A DNA stretch of 58,278 nt from a virus: IMG/VR virus record IMGVR_UViG_3300032069_000867, positions 1-58,278 of that record; one strand, written 5' to 3'. Positions within the stretch are counted from its first letter, which is position 1. Each line of letters starts with the position of its first letter. The notes under the pieces were generated by a model. It did no database searches. It saw only the letters and a list, made by a program, of their open reading frames with translations, and was not told where the DNA came from. Made by a program: the position numbers and the translations under genes. Positions 25,206 through 32,865 of this stretch are shown here, piece after piece.

Positions 25206-25576
25206 AGGTCTACGTAGCAGGCCCATACACCCCGGATGACGGGCGGGAGGAGACACGCCTGGCGAACATTCGCTGCGCCAGCGAGGCGGCTCAGCAACTG
25301 CTCAAGGCAGGGCACACGCCGTTCTGTCCGCACACGATGACCGCTGGGTGGGAGCAGACGTGTGACTACGACGATTTCCTCCGGCTGGGCATGGAGTGGC
25401 TGGCGGCCTGCGACGCCATCCTGCTGCTGCCGGGCTGGGAGCAGAGCCAGGGAGCGCGGCGAGAGCATGAGGAGGCTGTGACGTTGGGTCTGTTGATCGT
25501 GCATGACCTGGAGAGTCTGGTTTCCGCCTCCGCCCAGGCTATGGCGGACAAGTCGGGAGGTGTGGACCGTGCCTGA
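25202..25576 (+). CDS. DUF4406 protein, deoxyribosyltransferase-like fold
   Basis: Protein of 124 residues with MKVYVAGPYTPDD at the N-terminus, the start of nucleoside 2-deoxyribosyltransferase-like and DUF4406 proteins, followed by AAQQLLKAGHTPFCPH and ACDAILLLPGWEQSQGARREHEEA (a conserved LPGW-SxG-x3-E signature). It may act on nucleosides or nucleotides, in line with the DUF1599 neighbour. The last ~20 residues are encoded by a dispersed hairpin repeat, so the native C-terminus was probably replaced. It overlaps neighbours on both sides. Confidence 0.8.
   Translation: MKVYVAGPYTPDDGREETRLANIRCASEAAQQLLKAGHTPFCPHTMTAGWEQTCDYDDFLRLGMEWLAACDAILLLPGWEQSQGARREHEEAVTLGLLIVHDLESLVSASAQAMADKSGGVDRA
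25515..25557 (+). repeat. dispersed hairpin repeat, copy 1
   Basis: The arms TCCGCC and GGCGGA enclose TCCGCCCAGGCTAT, and the copy continues with CAAGTCGGG. The 43-base unit differs from copy 2 (34415-34457) at only three positions. It forms the 3' end of the DUF4406 gene and ends 11 bases before the next start. Confidence 0.8.
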
Positions 25577-26234
25577 GATGATCTCGCGAGAGCGCATTCG
25601 ACCGAATGAGTGGAACGCCAACGCCTTCGACCCGGCCAACTACCCCAAGCTGGTGGAGAGCATCCGGGAGAAGGGCATCATGGAGCCGCTCAAGGTCATG
25701 CCCGATCCGGAGCATGAGGGTGACTTCCTGCTGGTCGACGGCTATCATCGCTGGAAGGCGGTCGGCGATCTTGGCCTGGAGGAACTGCCCTGTGAGGTCT
25801 GGCACATCTCGCCTGAAGAAGCGAAAGTCAGAGGACTGCAACTGAACTACCTGCGCGGCCAGCCGGTCCCGGTCCGGCTCGCCAACCTGGTGCATGATCT
25901 GAATCGCACCTACTCGGTGGATGACCTGGCGAACATGCTGCCCTGGTCGGAGAGCCAACTGCGGGATTCGTTGGAGTTGCTGAAGCTTCCGGCCGACCTG
26001 CAGGGCAAGCTGGAGGAACAGGCCAGGCAGGAGGCGGCGGAAGCGCCCATACCCGTCACAGTCGTGCTGCTGGGCAAGGAGCATGACTCCTTCGAAGCGG
26101 CGATGCAGCAGGCAAAACAGCGACTGGGCAAGGGCGCACGGCGGGGAGAGTGCCTGGCGGCGATCTGCAGCCACTACGTCATGGGCCCCGCCTCTTCAGA
26201 AGACAACGCAGAGACGGAGACGGCGGATGACTGA
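25569..26234 (+). CDS. ParB/Srx-like nuclease-fold protein
   Basis: Protein of 221 residues; the GTG at 25569 overlaps the previous stop, and an ATG at 25578 is an alternative. It has the ParB N-terminal pattern RIRPNEWNANAFD, LVESIREKGIMEPLKVMPD and LLVDGYHRWKA, then a HTH-like segment (YSVDDLANMLPWSESQLRDSLELLKLP). Phage ParB-like proteins next to methyltransferases are common and may guide them or act as nucleases. The start of the following gene holds a second ParB-like domain. Confidence 0.8.
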   Translation: MPEMISRERIRPNEWNANAFDPANYPKLVESIREKGIMEPLKVMPDPEHEGDFLLVDGYHRWKAVGDLGLEELPCEVWHISPEEAKVRGLQLNYLRGQPVPVRLANLVHDLNRTYSVDDLANMLPWSESQLRDSLELLKLPADLQGKLEEQARQEAAEAPIPVTVVLLGKEHDSFEAAMQQAKQRLGKGARRGECLAAICSHYVMGPASSEDNAETETADD

Positions 26235-27570
26235 GCGATTGGCGCCAGCGAGCGCTGAAGAGTATGAGGTGGAACTCTGGCCCATCGCGCGCCTGCAGGC
26301 CAACCCTCGCAACTACCGCTCGCATCCGCCGGAGCAGATACAGGTGCTGCGAGCGAGTCTGCTGCGCCACGGGCAGCAAAAGCCCATCGTTGTCGCCCCG
26401 GACGGTGTGATCCTGGCCGGGCACGGGGTGCTGGAGGGGGCAGAAGCGGCCGGCTGGCAGGAGGTGGCGGTCAAGGTCTACACCGGCAGCAATCCGGGAG
26501 CCTACCTGCTCGATGATAACGAGACAGTCCGTCTCGCAGTTGACGACGAGCAGATCCTGGCTCGTCTGCTGCAAGAGCGCCAGGAAGCCGGGACACTGGA
26601 TTCCACCGGCTGGGATGAAGATTCGCTGCGTGAGTTTCTCTCCCGCTTGGAGACAGGACAGGAATCCGGACTGGTCGACCCGGGCCCGGGCGAGCCGCCA
26701 GCCGAGCCTTTCACGCGGGCCGGTGATGTCTGGCAGTTGGGAGAGCATCGGTTAGTCTGCGGGGATGCACGCGACCCGGCGATACTGGACTTGCTTCTGG
26801 AAGGCAGCAAAGCACAACTGGCTATCACCTCGCCTCCCTACGGCGTCGGCAAGGAGTACGAAGAGAAAGGGATCACGCCCTGGTTCGAGACAGTCAAGCC
26901 GGTGATCGAGAACCTGGGCCGGTGTGCCGAGATCGTCTGCTGGCAGATGGTGGACCTGTATGCCACCGGCACCCAGTTCATCGAGCCCACGCTCGCCTAT
27001 TCCATCCAACTCTTCATGCAGGCGGGGATGCGGCCCATCTGGATTCGTATCTGGGAAAAGCAGGGCTTGAACTTCGGGGTGGGGCCTTATCACCTCGTCT
27101 CCAACAAGCCGGCCCAGCAGTATGAATATGTGGCGACCTTCGCGGACGAGCACGCCGCGTTGGACATGCCGGAAGAGAGGCCTTATGCCTTCGTGACCGC
27201 CTTCGCCCGGGCGCAGCATCGCTTTGTGCAACGGCTGACCCAGGCGGAGCGCAAGGCCTGGGGATATGCAGGCGTCTGGAAGATCAACACCGTGCCCGCG
27301 AACGACGTGCATCCGGCGATGTTCCCGGTTGAGCTGCCAGAGCGCTGCTTGAAGATGCACTCGGATGTGGGTGGACTGATCCTGGAGCCATTCTGCGGGG
27401 CGGGAACGACCTTGATTGCGTCCGAACGGCTGGGACGGCGTTGCCGTGCGGTGGAACTGCAGCCGGCCTACTGCGATGTCACCATCGAGCGCTGGCAACG
27501 GATGACAGGCAAGATGGCGGTACGCGTCTCTGATGGCGCGCGGTTTCCCAGGCGTGCGGAGGCGGGATAA
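26227..27570 (+). CDS. ParB-domain DNA methyltransferase fusion
   Basis: Protein of 447 residues. Residues ~14-110 are a ParB/Srx-like domain (LQANPRNYRSHPPEQIQVL, RHGQQKPIVVAPDG, ILAGHGVLEGAEAAG). The rest is a beta-class DNA methyltransferase: GDVWQLGEHRLVCGDARD, the catalytic TSPPYGVGKEY, and the AdoMet motif EPFCGAGTTLIASERLGRRC near the C-terminus. This ParB-MTase fusion is frequent in phages next to terminase genes, as here. It is the third methyltransferase in 6 kb. Confidence 0.92.
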   Translation: MTERLAPASAEEYEVELWPIARLQANPRNYRSHPPEQIQVLRASLLRHGQQKPIVVAPDGVILAGHGVLEGAEAAGWQEVAVKVYTGSNPGAYLLDDNETVRLAVDDEQILARLLQERQEAGTLDSTGWDEDSLREFLSRLETGQESGLVDPGPGEPPAEPFTRAGDVWQLGEHRLVCGDARDPAILDLLLEGSKAQLAITSPPYGVGKEYEEKGITPWFETVKPVIENLGRCAEIVCWQMVDLYATGTQFIEPTLAYSIQLFMQAGMRPIWIRIWEKQGLNFGVGPYHLVSNKPAQQYEYVATFADEHAALDMPEERPYAFVTAFARAQHRFVQRLTQAERKAWGYAGVWKINTVPANDVHPAMFPVELPERCLKMHSDVGGLILEPFCGAGTTLIASERLGRRCRAVELQPAYCDVTIERWQRMTGKMAVRVSDGARFPRRAEAG

Positions 27571-27607
27571 TGGCGCAAAATGACGCGCCCAGGGGGATGA
27601 TGAGCTG

Positions 27608-28177
27608 ATGCCGCGAGGGACGCCGGAAGAACGAGAGGCGATTGCGCGCCGGCAGGAGCGGGTCTGGCACTTGCGCGTGGTGCGCAAACTGACCGAACAC
27701 GAGGTCAGCCAGCTCATGAGCATCTCGCGGCGCACCATCACCCGCGACCTGGCGGCGATGCGAGCGCGAGGGCAGTCCGCGGTAGCCCTCTCGGCGGCTT
27801 CAGAGAAAGCGGTGGTGGACGCGGGTCTGCAGGCGGTCTCGGAGTTGGATGCCATCGTGCGGCAGGCCTGGACGGACTGCATGGCCGCTCCCGACGGATC
27901 GCTGGCGCGGGTGGGCTATCTCAACCTCGTTCTCAAATCCATCGGGGAACGGCTGCGCATCCTGCAGTCCCTTGGACTGATGAAGAAGGTTCCGGAGGAG
28001 GTGTTGCTTGGTGACCTCGATTTGCGACAACTCAGCGACAGCGAGGCCGAATCTGCCCTTACCTTCCTCCGCGCGTGTGCGAGAGGCGCTGGAGGCCCGG
28101 CTGGCGGCCCTGCTCGAGGAGCGGCGGAATCCCAGGCCGTGGATCGAAGCGAACCTGTGGATTCGCACGAAGGATAG
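27608..28177 (+). CDS. terminase small subunit-like HTH protein
   Basis: Protein of 189 residues with an N-terminal helix-turn-helix (VVRKLTEHEVSQLMSISRRTITRDLAAM) and helical C-terminal parts. It directly precedes and overlaps the terminase large subunit by 170 bases. This position and fold fit the DNA-recognition subunit that starts packaging. Its C-terminus (GAGGPAGGPARGAAES) is low complexity because it shares DNA with the large subunit gene in another frame. Confidence 0.75.
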   Translation: MPRGTPEEREAIARRQERVWHLRVVRKLTEHEVSQLMSISRRTITRDLAAMRARGQSAVALSAASEKAVVDAGLQAVSELDAIVRQAWTDCMAAPDGSLARVGYLNLVLKSIGERLRILQSLGLMKKVPEEVLLGDLDLRQLSDSEAESALTFLRACARGAGGPAGGPARGAAESQAVDRSEPVDSHEG

Positions 28178-29633
28178 GCGAGTGATTCCGTTCCTGCTCA
28201 ACGCGGCCCAGGTAGATTACTGGGATCACCGTACGCTTCGGGACATGATTCTGAAGCCGCGGCAACTCGGCTTCACGACGCTGATCTGCGGCCTGTTCTT
28301 CGCGGACACTTTGCTGCGACTGAATACGACTTCGGTGATCGTGGCGCACGATACCGATTCCAGCGAGAAGATCTTCCGCATCGTGCAGTTGTTCTGGGAG
28401 CGGCTGCCAGAGGAGGAGCGACGGCGGGTGGGGCCGCCGCGTTTCTCCAACCGCCGAGAGTTCCTGTGGCCGAAGATCAACAGCCAGTTCTACGTGGGCA
28501 CCGCCGGCAGCCTGACCTTCGGACGGGGACAGACCATCAACAACCTGCACTGCTCGGAGTTCGCCTTCTGGCCGAAGCCTGAAGAAGCCCTGACTGCGCT
28601 GACGGAAGCGGTGCCCACCGGTGGCCGAATCGTCATCGAGTCCACCGCGAATGGGATGGGCAACTTCTTTCACAGCCTTTGGACCGAGGCCAAAAGCGGC
28701 GGCAATGACTTTGCGACAGCGTTCTATGTCTGGTGGGAAGACCCGGCCTATCGGATCGCGGGCGAGCCACTGACCGACCTCAGCCAGGAGGAGACGCGGC
28801 TCAAGCGCGCGTGGAGCCTTGACGACGATCAGATTCGTTGGCGGCGCGATAAGCAGCGGCAGCTTCGAGACCGCTTCAAGGCCGAATACCCTGAGGATGA
28901 TGTGACTTGCTTCCTCGCCAGCGGGCGCTGCTGCTTTGATATCAGCGCGCTTGTCGCTGCGCAGGCGCGCATCGCCGCCGAGCCCGCGCCGGTTGTGCTT
29001 GCTTCGCTCAAGGGCACCAGGAGCAGCGACCTCAGCGTCGCTCCTGCGCGTTTGTCGATCTGGAAAAGGCCGGAGGCGGGTCGGCAGTATGTCGTCGGCG
29101 CGGACGTGGGCGAAGGGCTGGCGGGTGGCGATGCATCATCTGCCTGTGTGCTTGACCGGGAGAGTGGGGAGCAGGTCGCCGAACTCCACGGGCGCATCCC
29201 GCCGGATCGTTTTGGCCACCTGCTGGATGCCCTGGGCCGCTTCTACAACCTGGCGACGGTGGCGGTGGAGCGCAATAACCACGGTCACTCCACGCTCAAC
29301 ACGCTGCGGAATGTCTGCCGCTACCCGCGGCTCTACTACCACGTGCGCTACGACCAGACGGGCAAAGGGAAGCCCATGCTCGGCTGGCCGACCGACCAGG
29401 CCACCAAGCCGATCCTGGTGGATGACCTGGCGGCGGCGATCGCGGGCGGGCACCTGCTGATCCATTCGCCCGACCTGGTGGACGAGTGCTTGACCTTTGT
29501 AACCACGGATACCGGCTCTCAGGAGGCGCAGGAGGGCAAGTTCGATGACCGGGTGATGGCGGCCGGCATCGCCTGGCAGGCGCGCAAGCGGGGCGTGTCG
29601 CGCGGCACGACACAACGGCCGGCGGGGTGGTAG
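28008..29633 (+). CDS. terL: terminase large subunit
   Basis: Packaging motor of 541 residues. The ATPase part has the deviant Walker A PRQLGFTTLICG and the Walker B-like NNLHCSEFAFW, followed by VIESTANGMGN (the coupling motif region). The nuclease part shows the RNase H-like acidic residues: VVGADVGEGLAGGD, VAVERNNHG and DDRVMAAGIAW. The GTG at 28008 follows GGAGGAGG and lies within the small-subunit gene. A start further downstream cannot be excluded. Confidence 0.95.
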   Translation: MVTSICDNSATARPNLPLPSSARVREALEARLAALLEERRNPRPWIEANLWIRTKDRRVIPFLLNAAQVDYWDHRTLRDMILKPRQLGFTTLICGLFFADTLLRLNTTSVIVAHDTDSSEKIFRIVQLFWERLPEEERRRVGPPRFSNRREFLWPKINSQFYVGTAGSLTFGRGQTINNLHCSEFAFWPKPEEALTALTEAVPTGGRIVIESTANGMGNFFHSLWTEAKSGGNDFATAFYVWWEDPAYRIAGEPLTDLSQEETRLKRAWSLDDDQIRWRRDKQRQLRDRFKAEYPEDDVTCFLASGRCCFDISALVAAQARIAAEPAPVVLASLKGTRSSDLSVAPARLSIWKRPEAGRQYVVGADVGEGLAGGDASSACVLDRESGEQVAELHGRIPPDRFGHLLDALGRFYNLATVAVERNNHGHSTLNTLRNVCRYPRLYYHVRYDQTGKGKPMLGWPTDQATKPILVDDLAAAIAGGHLLIHSPDLVDECLTFVTTDTGSQEAQEGKFDDRVMAAGIAWQARKRGVSRGTTQRPAGW

Positions 29634-29643
29634 GGAAGAGGCA

Positions 29644-29904
29644 ATGCAAACGTTGAAAGCACCAGCCACGAGTCTCAAGTCTCTGGGAGAGGCCCTCCTC
29701 CAGATCAGCGACGAGTTGCCGGTGAAACTGCCCGCGGGTTGTGAGTTGCGCGTCGTCTCCGCCGCCCAGGCGGCGCTGCTCGACTTCTTCGCCGAGAATC
29801 CCTACTGCACCATCGAGGAACTCGACGTGCACGCGGGCGACCCAGACCTGGTGCGGCTGCGGTTGTCGGAGGCGGCGGTAAAGAAGATCAAGCTCGTCAG
29901 GTGA
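29644..29904 (+). CDS. small protein after terminase, unknown function
   Basis: Protein of 86 residues (MQTLKAPATSLKSLGEALLQI ... DPDLVRLRLSEAAVKKIKLVR) with mixed helices and strands and no recognised motif. It begins ten bases after the terminase stop, preceded by GGAAGAGG. In related layouts the portal gene follows here; the accessory island starts immediately after this gene instead. Confidence 0.55.
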   Translation: MQTLKAPATSLKSLGEALLQISDELPVKLPAGCELRVVSAAQAALLDFFAENPYCTIEELDVHAGDPDLVRLRLSEAAVKKIKLVR

Positions 29905-29966
29905 CGGCAATCACGCGGGCCTGCATACCTGGCTCCCAATTCCCTGCCCGCCCTGATACGGCCATC

Positions 29967-29995
29967 TTGACCATTGTTTCGGTATATGGTATAGT
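29967..29995 (+). promoter_or_regulatory. promoter of the AbiE operon
   Basis: TTGACC (29967-29972) and TATAGT (29990-29995) with exactly 17 bases between. The -10 box overlaps the left arm of a perfect palindrome, so a bound repressor would block polymerase. Confidence 0.8.
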
Positions 29996-30015
29996 TTCAC
30001 CGCAACGGTGAAACT
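29993..30015. promoter_or_regulatory. 23-bp palindromic operator of abiE
   Basis: AGTTTCACCG, spacer CAA, CGGTGAAACT: perfect 10-bp arms. The arms overlap the -10 box. AbiEi antitoxins are known to repress their own operons by binding inverted repeats upstream of the gene. Confidence 0.75.
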
Positions 30016-30020
30016 GGCGA

Positions 30021-30050
30021 CTTGGCGAAACACCTCGGTGGTTCGCCAGG
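30021..30050. promoter_or_regulatory. second inverted repeat in the abiE leader
   Basis: TGGCGAA (30023-30029) and TTCGCCA (30042-30048) flank an inner CACC-tc-GGTG, giving an almost complete 26-base palindrome with one mismatched pair. It lies six bases after the first operator and could be a second antitoxin site or an RNA hairpin in the leader. Confidence 0.65.
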
Positions 30051-30083
30051 GCGGCTATGTTTACCGTCAGGTTGGAGCAAACC

Positions 30084-31184
30084 ATGCCAGCGATCAAAGA
30101 GAGAGATCTGACAGCACAGACCGCCCAGCGCCTTCGGCAGGTGCTGGAGGAAGTGCCATTCGTGGATGTGCTGCGGATCGAGCAGCAGGTACCCATCGCG
30201 CCCGGCCGCGTGTCCGACCTGGTGGTGGAGATTCAGACGCCCGTCGGAGCGCGCCGGCTCCTGGTGGAGGTGAAGACAGAGGGTCTTCCGAGGACCCTGC
30301 GTGACGCCGGAGAGCAGCTCAAGGCTTATGTCACGAGTCTGCCAGATGCCTACGGGGTGGTGGCTGCTCCCTACATAAGCGACCGGGGCCGGGCTCTCTG
30401 CCAGCAGCTCGGGGTCGGCTGTCTCGATCTCGCTGGGAATGTTCTGCTCGCCTTTGACCAAGTGTTCATTGAGAAGACCGGATACCCCAATCCCTCGCCC
30501 GTGCGGAAACTTCGGAGGGCGCTGTTCTCACCGCGGTCCACGCGGGTCTTGCGTGTCCTGCTCGCCGACCCTGCGCGGCGGTGGTACGTCCGCGACCTGG
30601 CGGCCGAAGCGCGGATCAGTCTTGCGCAGACCTCCAACTTGAAGCGGGTGCTGCTCGAACAAGACCTGCTGGGCGAAGAGCGCCGCCGCTTCTGGCTGGC
30701 GAAACCTGACGACCTCCTTCGCGATTGGGCGCAGGCCTACACCTACGAAGTGAACGACGTGCGGTCTCTGTACTCGATGCTCCGCATTCCAGAGGTGGAG
30801 GAGCGCCTTGCCGCGGAGTGTGAACGGAGAGGCATGCGCTACGGCTTGGCCCTGTTCTCGGGTGCAAGCCGGGTTGCCCCTTTCGCTCGCTATGACCGCG
30901 CCTTTGCATTCGTTGATGAGAGACCTGACGAGATTGCAGCGGCATTGGAGTTGAAGGCGGTCCCCACGGGGGCCAACGTGATCCTGCTCCGCCCCTACGA
31001 TGAGGGCGTCTTCTACGCGCTCCAGGACGTCGGGGGAGCGAAGGTCGTGTCGGACATCCAACTTTACCTCGACTTGAGGAGCTACAAGGGCCGTGGCGAA
31101 GAGGCCGCAGACTTCCTCTACGAAAGGCGCATCAAGCCGCGATGGAACCCAGAACCCGATCAGACTACACAGCCAGAGCAGTAG
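30084..31184 (+). CDS. abiEi: AbiEi family type IV antitoxin
   Basis: Protein of 366 residues. The ATG at 30084 is chosen because GGAG lies six bases before it; an in-frame ATG at 30057 lies almost against the operator. The N-terminal ~130 residues look like a PD-(D/E)XK fold (RVSDLVVEIQ, LLVEVKTEG, EQLKAYV). A winged helix follows (ARRWYVRDLAAEARISLAQTSNLKRVLLEQDLL), then a C-terminal domain (YGLALFSGASRVAPFARYDRAFAFV) typical of AbiEi proteins. It should neutralise the next gene's toxin and repress the operon. It overlaps the toxin gene by 43 bases. Confidence 0.85.
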   Translation: MPAIKERDLTAQTAQRLRQVLEEVPFVDVLRIEQQVPIAPGRVSDLVVEIQTPVGARRLLVEVKTEGLPRTLRDAGEQLKAYVTSLPDAYGVVAAPYISDRGRALCQQLGVGCLDLAGNVLLAFDQVFIEKTGYPNPSPVRKLRRALFSPRSTRVLRVLLADPARRWYVRDLAAEARISLAQTSNLKRVLLEQDLLGEERRRFWLAKPDDLLRDWAQAYTYEVNDVRSLYSMLRIPEVEERLAAECERRGMRYGLALFSGASRVAPFARYDRAFAFVDERPDEIAAALELKAVPTGANVILLRPYDEGVFYALQDVGGAKVVSDIQLYLDLRSYKGRGEEAADFLYERRIKPRWNPEPDQTTQPEQ

Positions 31185-31999
31185 ACGCCGCCTTTTCGGT
31201 GCTCATCGAGTTGTTCGGCATGCTCGGCGAGTTCCGCGAACACATCGCGGTCATCGGCGGCTGGGTGCCGCACCTGATCCTCCGCGATGCAGACACAGAG
31301 CCAGCGGGCACCTTGGACGTGGATCTGGCCATAGACTTTGCGCACATCTCGGACGATACCTACAGCACGTTCCTCAAGGCGCTTGAGACGCGCGGCTACC
31401 GACAAGACCACGAGCAGCCCTTCCGATTCTTCAAGGCGGTCACCATCGGAGATGGCCCGCCGGTCGAGGTCGAAGTTGATCTCCTGGCCGGAGAGTACGG
31501 GGGGACCGGGAAGGGCCGCCGCACGCAGGTCGTCCAGGATGTCCGAGCCCGCAAAGCACGTGGGGCTGACTTGGTCTTCGACCACTGCGTCCAGGTTCGC
31601 GTCGAGGGACGGCTGCCGAACGGTGCGCTTGACACGGTGACCGTGAAGGTCGCAGACGTGGTGGCCTTCCTCGTGATGAAGGGAATGGCTCTTCATGACC
31701 GGCGCAAGGAGAAGGATTGCTACGACATCTTCTACTGCGTCGCCAACTACCCAGGAGGTGTTGCTGCCTTGGTAGAGGCCTTCCGGCCTCATATCGACAA
31801 GCGGCTGGTGGCTGAAGGCTTGTCGAAGATACGGAGCAAGTTCCTCTCACCTGAGCATTTCGGGCCGGTCGCGGTCGCTGAGTTTCTTGAGATCGCCGAT
31901 CCGGAGGAGCGTGCCATCGTGACTCGCGATGCCTATGAGCGCCTGAATGCGCTCCTGGAGCAACTGCAAGTCAGGCTCTGGGAGGATTCCCCGGCGTAA
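31142..31999 (+). CDS. abiEii: AbiEii-like nucleotidyltransferase toxin
   Basis: Protein of 285 residues with the nucleotidyltransferase signature IAVIGGWVPHLIL ... LDVDLAIDF (GG-x-x and D-x-D) and a downstream MKGMALHDRRKEKDCYDIFY block that matches the conserved K-D-x-x-D motif of AbiEii. AbiE toxins of this family stop growth by modifying tRNA or other RNA in infected cells. Inside a prophage it would protect the lysogen against other phages. It immediately follows its antitoxin. Confidence 0.85.
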   Translation: MEPRTRSDYTARAVDAAFSVLIELFGMLGEFREHIAVIGGWVPHLILRDADTEPAGTLDVDLAIDFAHISDDTYSTFLKALETRGYRQDHEQPFRFFKAVTIGDGPPVEVEVDLLAGEYGGTGKGRRTQVVQDVRARKARGADLVFDHCVQVRVEGRLPNGALDTVTVKVADVVAFLVMKGMALHDRRKEKDCYDIFYCVANYPGGVAALVEAFRPHIDKRLVAEGLSKIRSKFLSPEHFGPVAVAEFLEIADPEERAIVTRDAYERLNALLEQLQVRLWEDSPA

Positions 32000-32000
32000 C

Positions 32001-32732
32001 ATGATCAGATTTGGGATCAGGCAATCATTTAACACCCTCGACCAGTTTGCCGCACGCTATCGCGAGCGTCGGATTCCTCTCGAGCTGGCGCTGCCTTACA
32101 GGATGACGGACTACGAACTGATCCGCCCTCACCTCACTGAACTCGCCGACTTGCTCGTGCAGTGGCAGACGCCGATCCTCAGCCTTCATGCTCCACAGGG
32201 CAGGCTCGCCGAGCCAGGTTTCCGGATCTGGGCGGAGGAGGTGGGGCGGTTCGCTGCTGCACTGCGAGTCCGTGAGATCACCCTCCACCCCAGCCGGTTT
32301 CAGAAGGATCGGCCCGTGCATGAACTCCAGCACACGGTATTGCGCATCTGCCAAGAGATTGAAGCAGCATATTCGGTGATCTTTTGCCTGGAAACCTTCA
32401 CGGGAGGCAAGCGACTCTTCAGTATCGACGACATCATGCGATTCGAACGTCCGATGACGCTGGATGTTGCCCACCTTCATGACACGGAAGTGGTGTGGCG
32501 GATCGTGCATCAGTACCATCCGCATATCTCCACCGTCCATCTCTCCGGCAAGGGCGGCGACAGAACGCATCACCTGCCCATCGATGACGAGTGCTTGCAG
32601 GTTGTGGAAGCCTTGGTCAGGTATGGCTGGCAGGGAAATGTCATCCTCGAATATCTTCCCGACTATCATGATCGCCTGGAGGAGGACTTTCAGTTGCTGC
32701 AACAGAGATTCTGTGGCACAACCACTGCTTGA
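32001..32732 (+). CDS. TIM-barrel protein, sugar isomerase/AP endonuclease-like
   Basis: Protein of 243 residues; the ATG at 32001 is one base after the toxin stop. The pattern fits the xylose isomerase-like/AP endonuclease 2 barrel: LELALPYRM, ILSLHAPQGRL, ITLHPSRF, FCLETFTGGKRL, LDVAHLHD, STVHLSGKG and VILEYLP, with His, Glu and Asp at strand ends suitable for metal. It has no known phage role. It sits with the AbiE pair between packaging and portal genes, so it is probably part of the same cargo. Its stop overlaps the -35 box of the late promoter. Confidence 0.75.
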   Translation: MIRFGIRQSFNTLDQFAARYRERRIPLELALPYRMTDYELIRPHLTELADLLVQWQTPILSLHAPQGRLAEPGFRIWAEEVGRFAAALRVREITLHPSRFQKDRPVHELQHTVLRICQEIEAAYSVIFCLETFTGGKRLFSIDDIMRFERPMTLDVAHLHDTEVVWRIVHQYHPHISTVHLSGKGGDRTHHLPIDDECLQVVEALVRYGWQGNVILEYLPDYHDRLEEDFQLLQQRFCGTTTA

Positions 32733-32757
32733 CGCTGGGAGGCTCCGGGCATAGAAT
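32729..32757 (+). promoter_or_regulatory. late promoter before the portal gene (copy A)
   Basis: TTGACG (32729-32734), 17 bases, TAGAAT (32752-32757). From the -10 box onward the sequence aligns without gaps to the promoter at 36891-36918 through the GATAAC hairpin. Confidence 0.75.
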
Positions 32758-32842
32758 GCTGACAATCGAATAGACGCTCGGCGACCGGATAACCGGAGGC
32801 GAGCCGCAGGTTCCCTGACAGGACCTCGGCTCGCTTTTGCTT
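32752..32842 (+). ncRNA. leader RNA element A: GATAAC hairpin plus terminator
   Basis: After TAGAAT come GAATAG (32768-32773), an outer stem GCTCG/CGAGC (32776-32780/32800-32804) and an inner hairpin CCG-GATAAC-CGG (32785-32796). The 3' strand also starts an intrinsic terminator: GCGAGCCG (32799-32806) pairs with CGGCTCGC (32827-32834), with an inner AGGT/ACCT extension, followed by TTTTGCTTT. The two folds cannot coexist. This suggests an attenuator or an antitermination site before the portal gene. Confidence 0.65.
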
Positions 32843-32865
32843 TCCCAGCGGAAAGGAGATATGTA

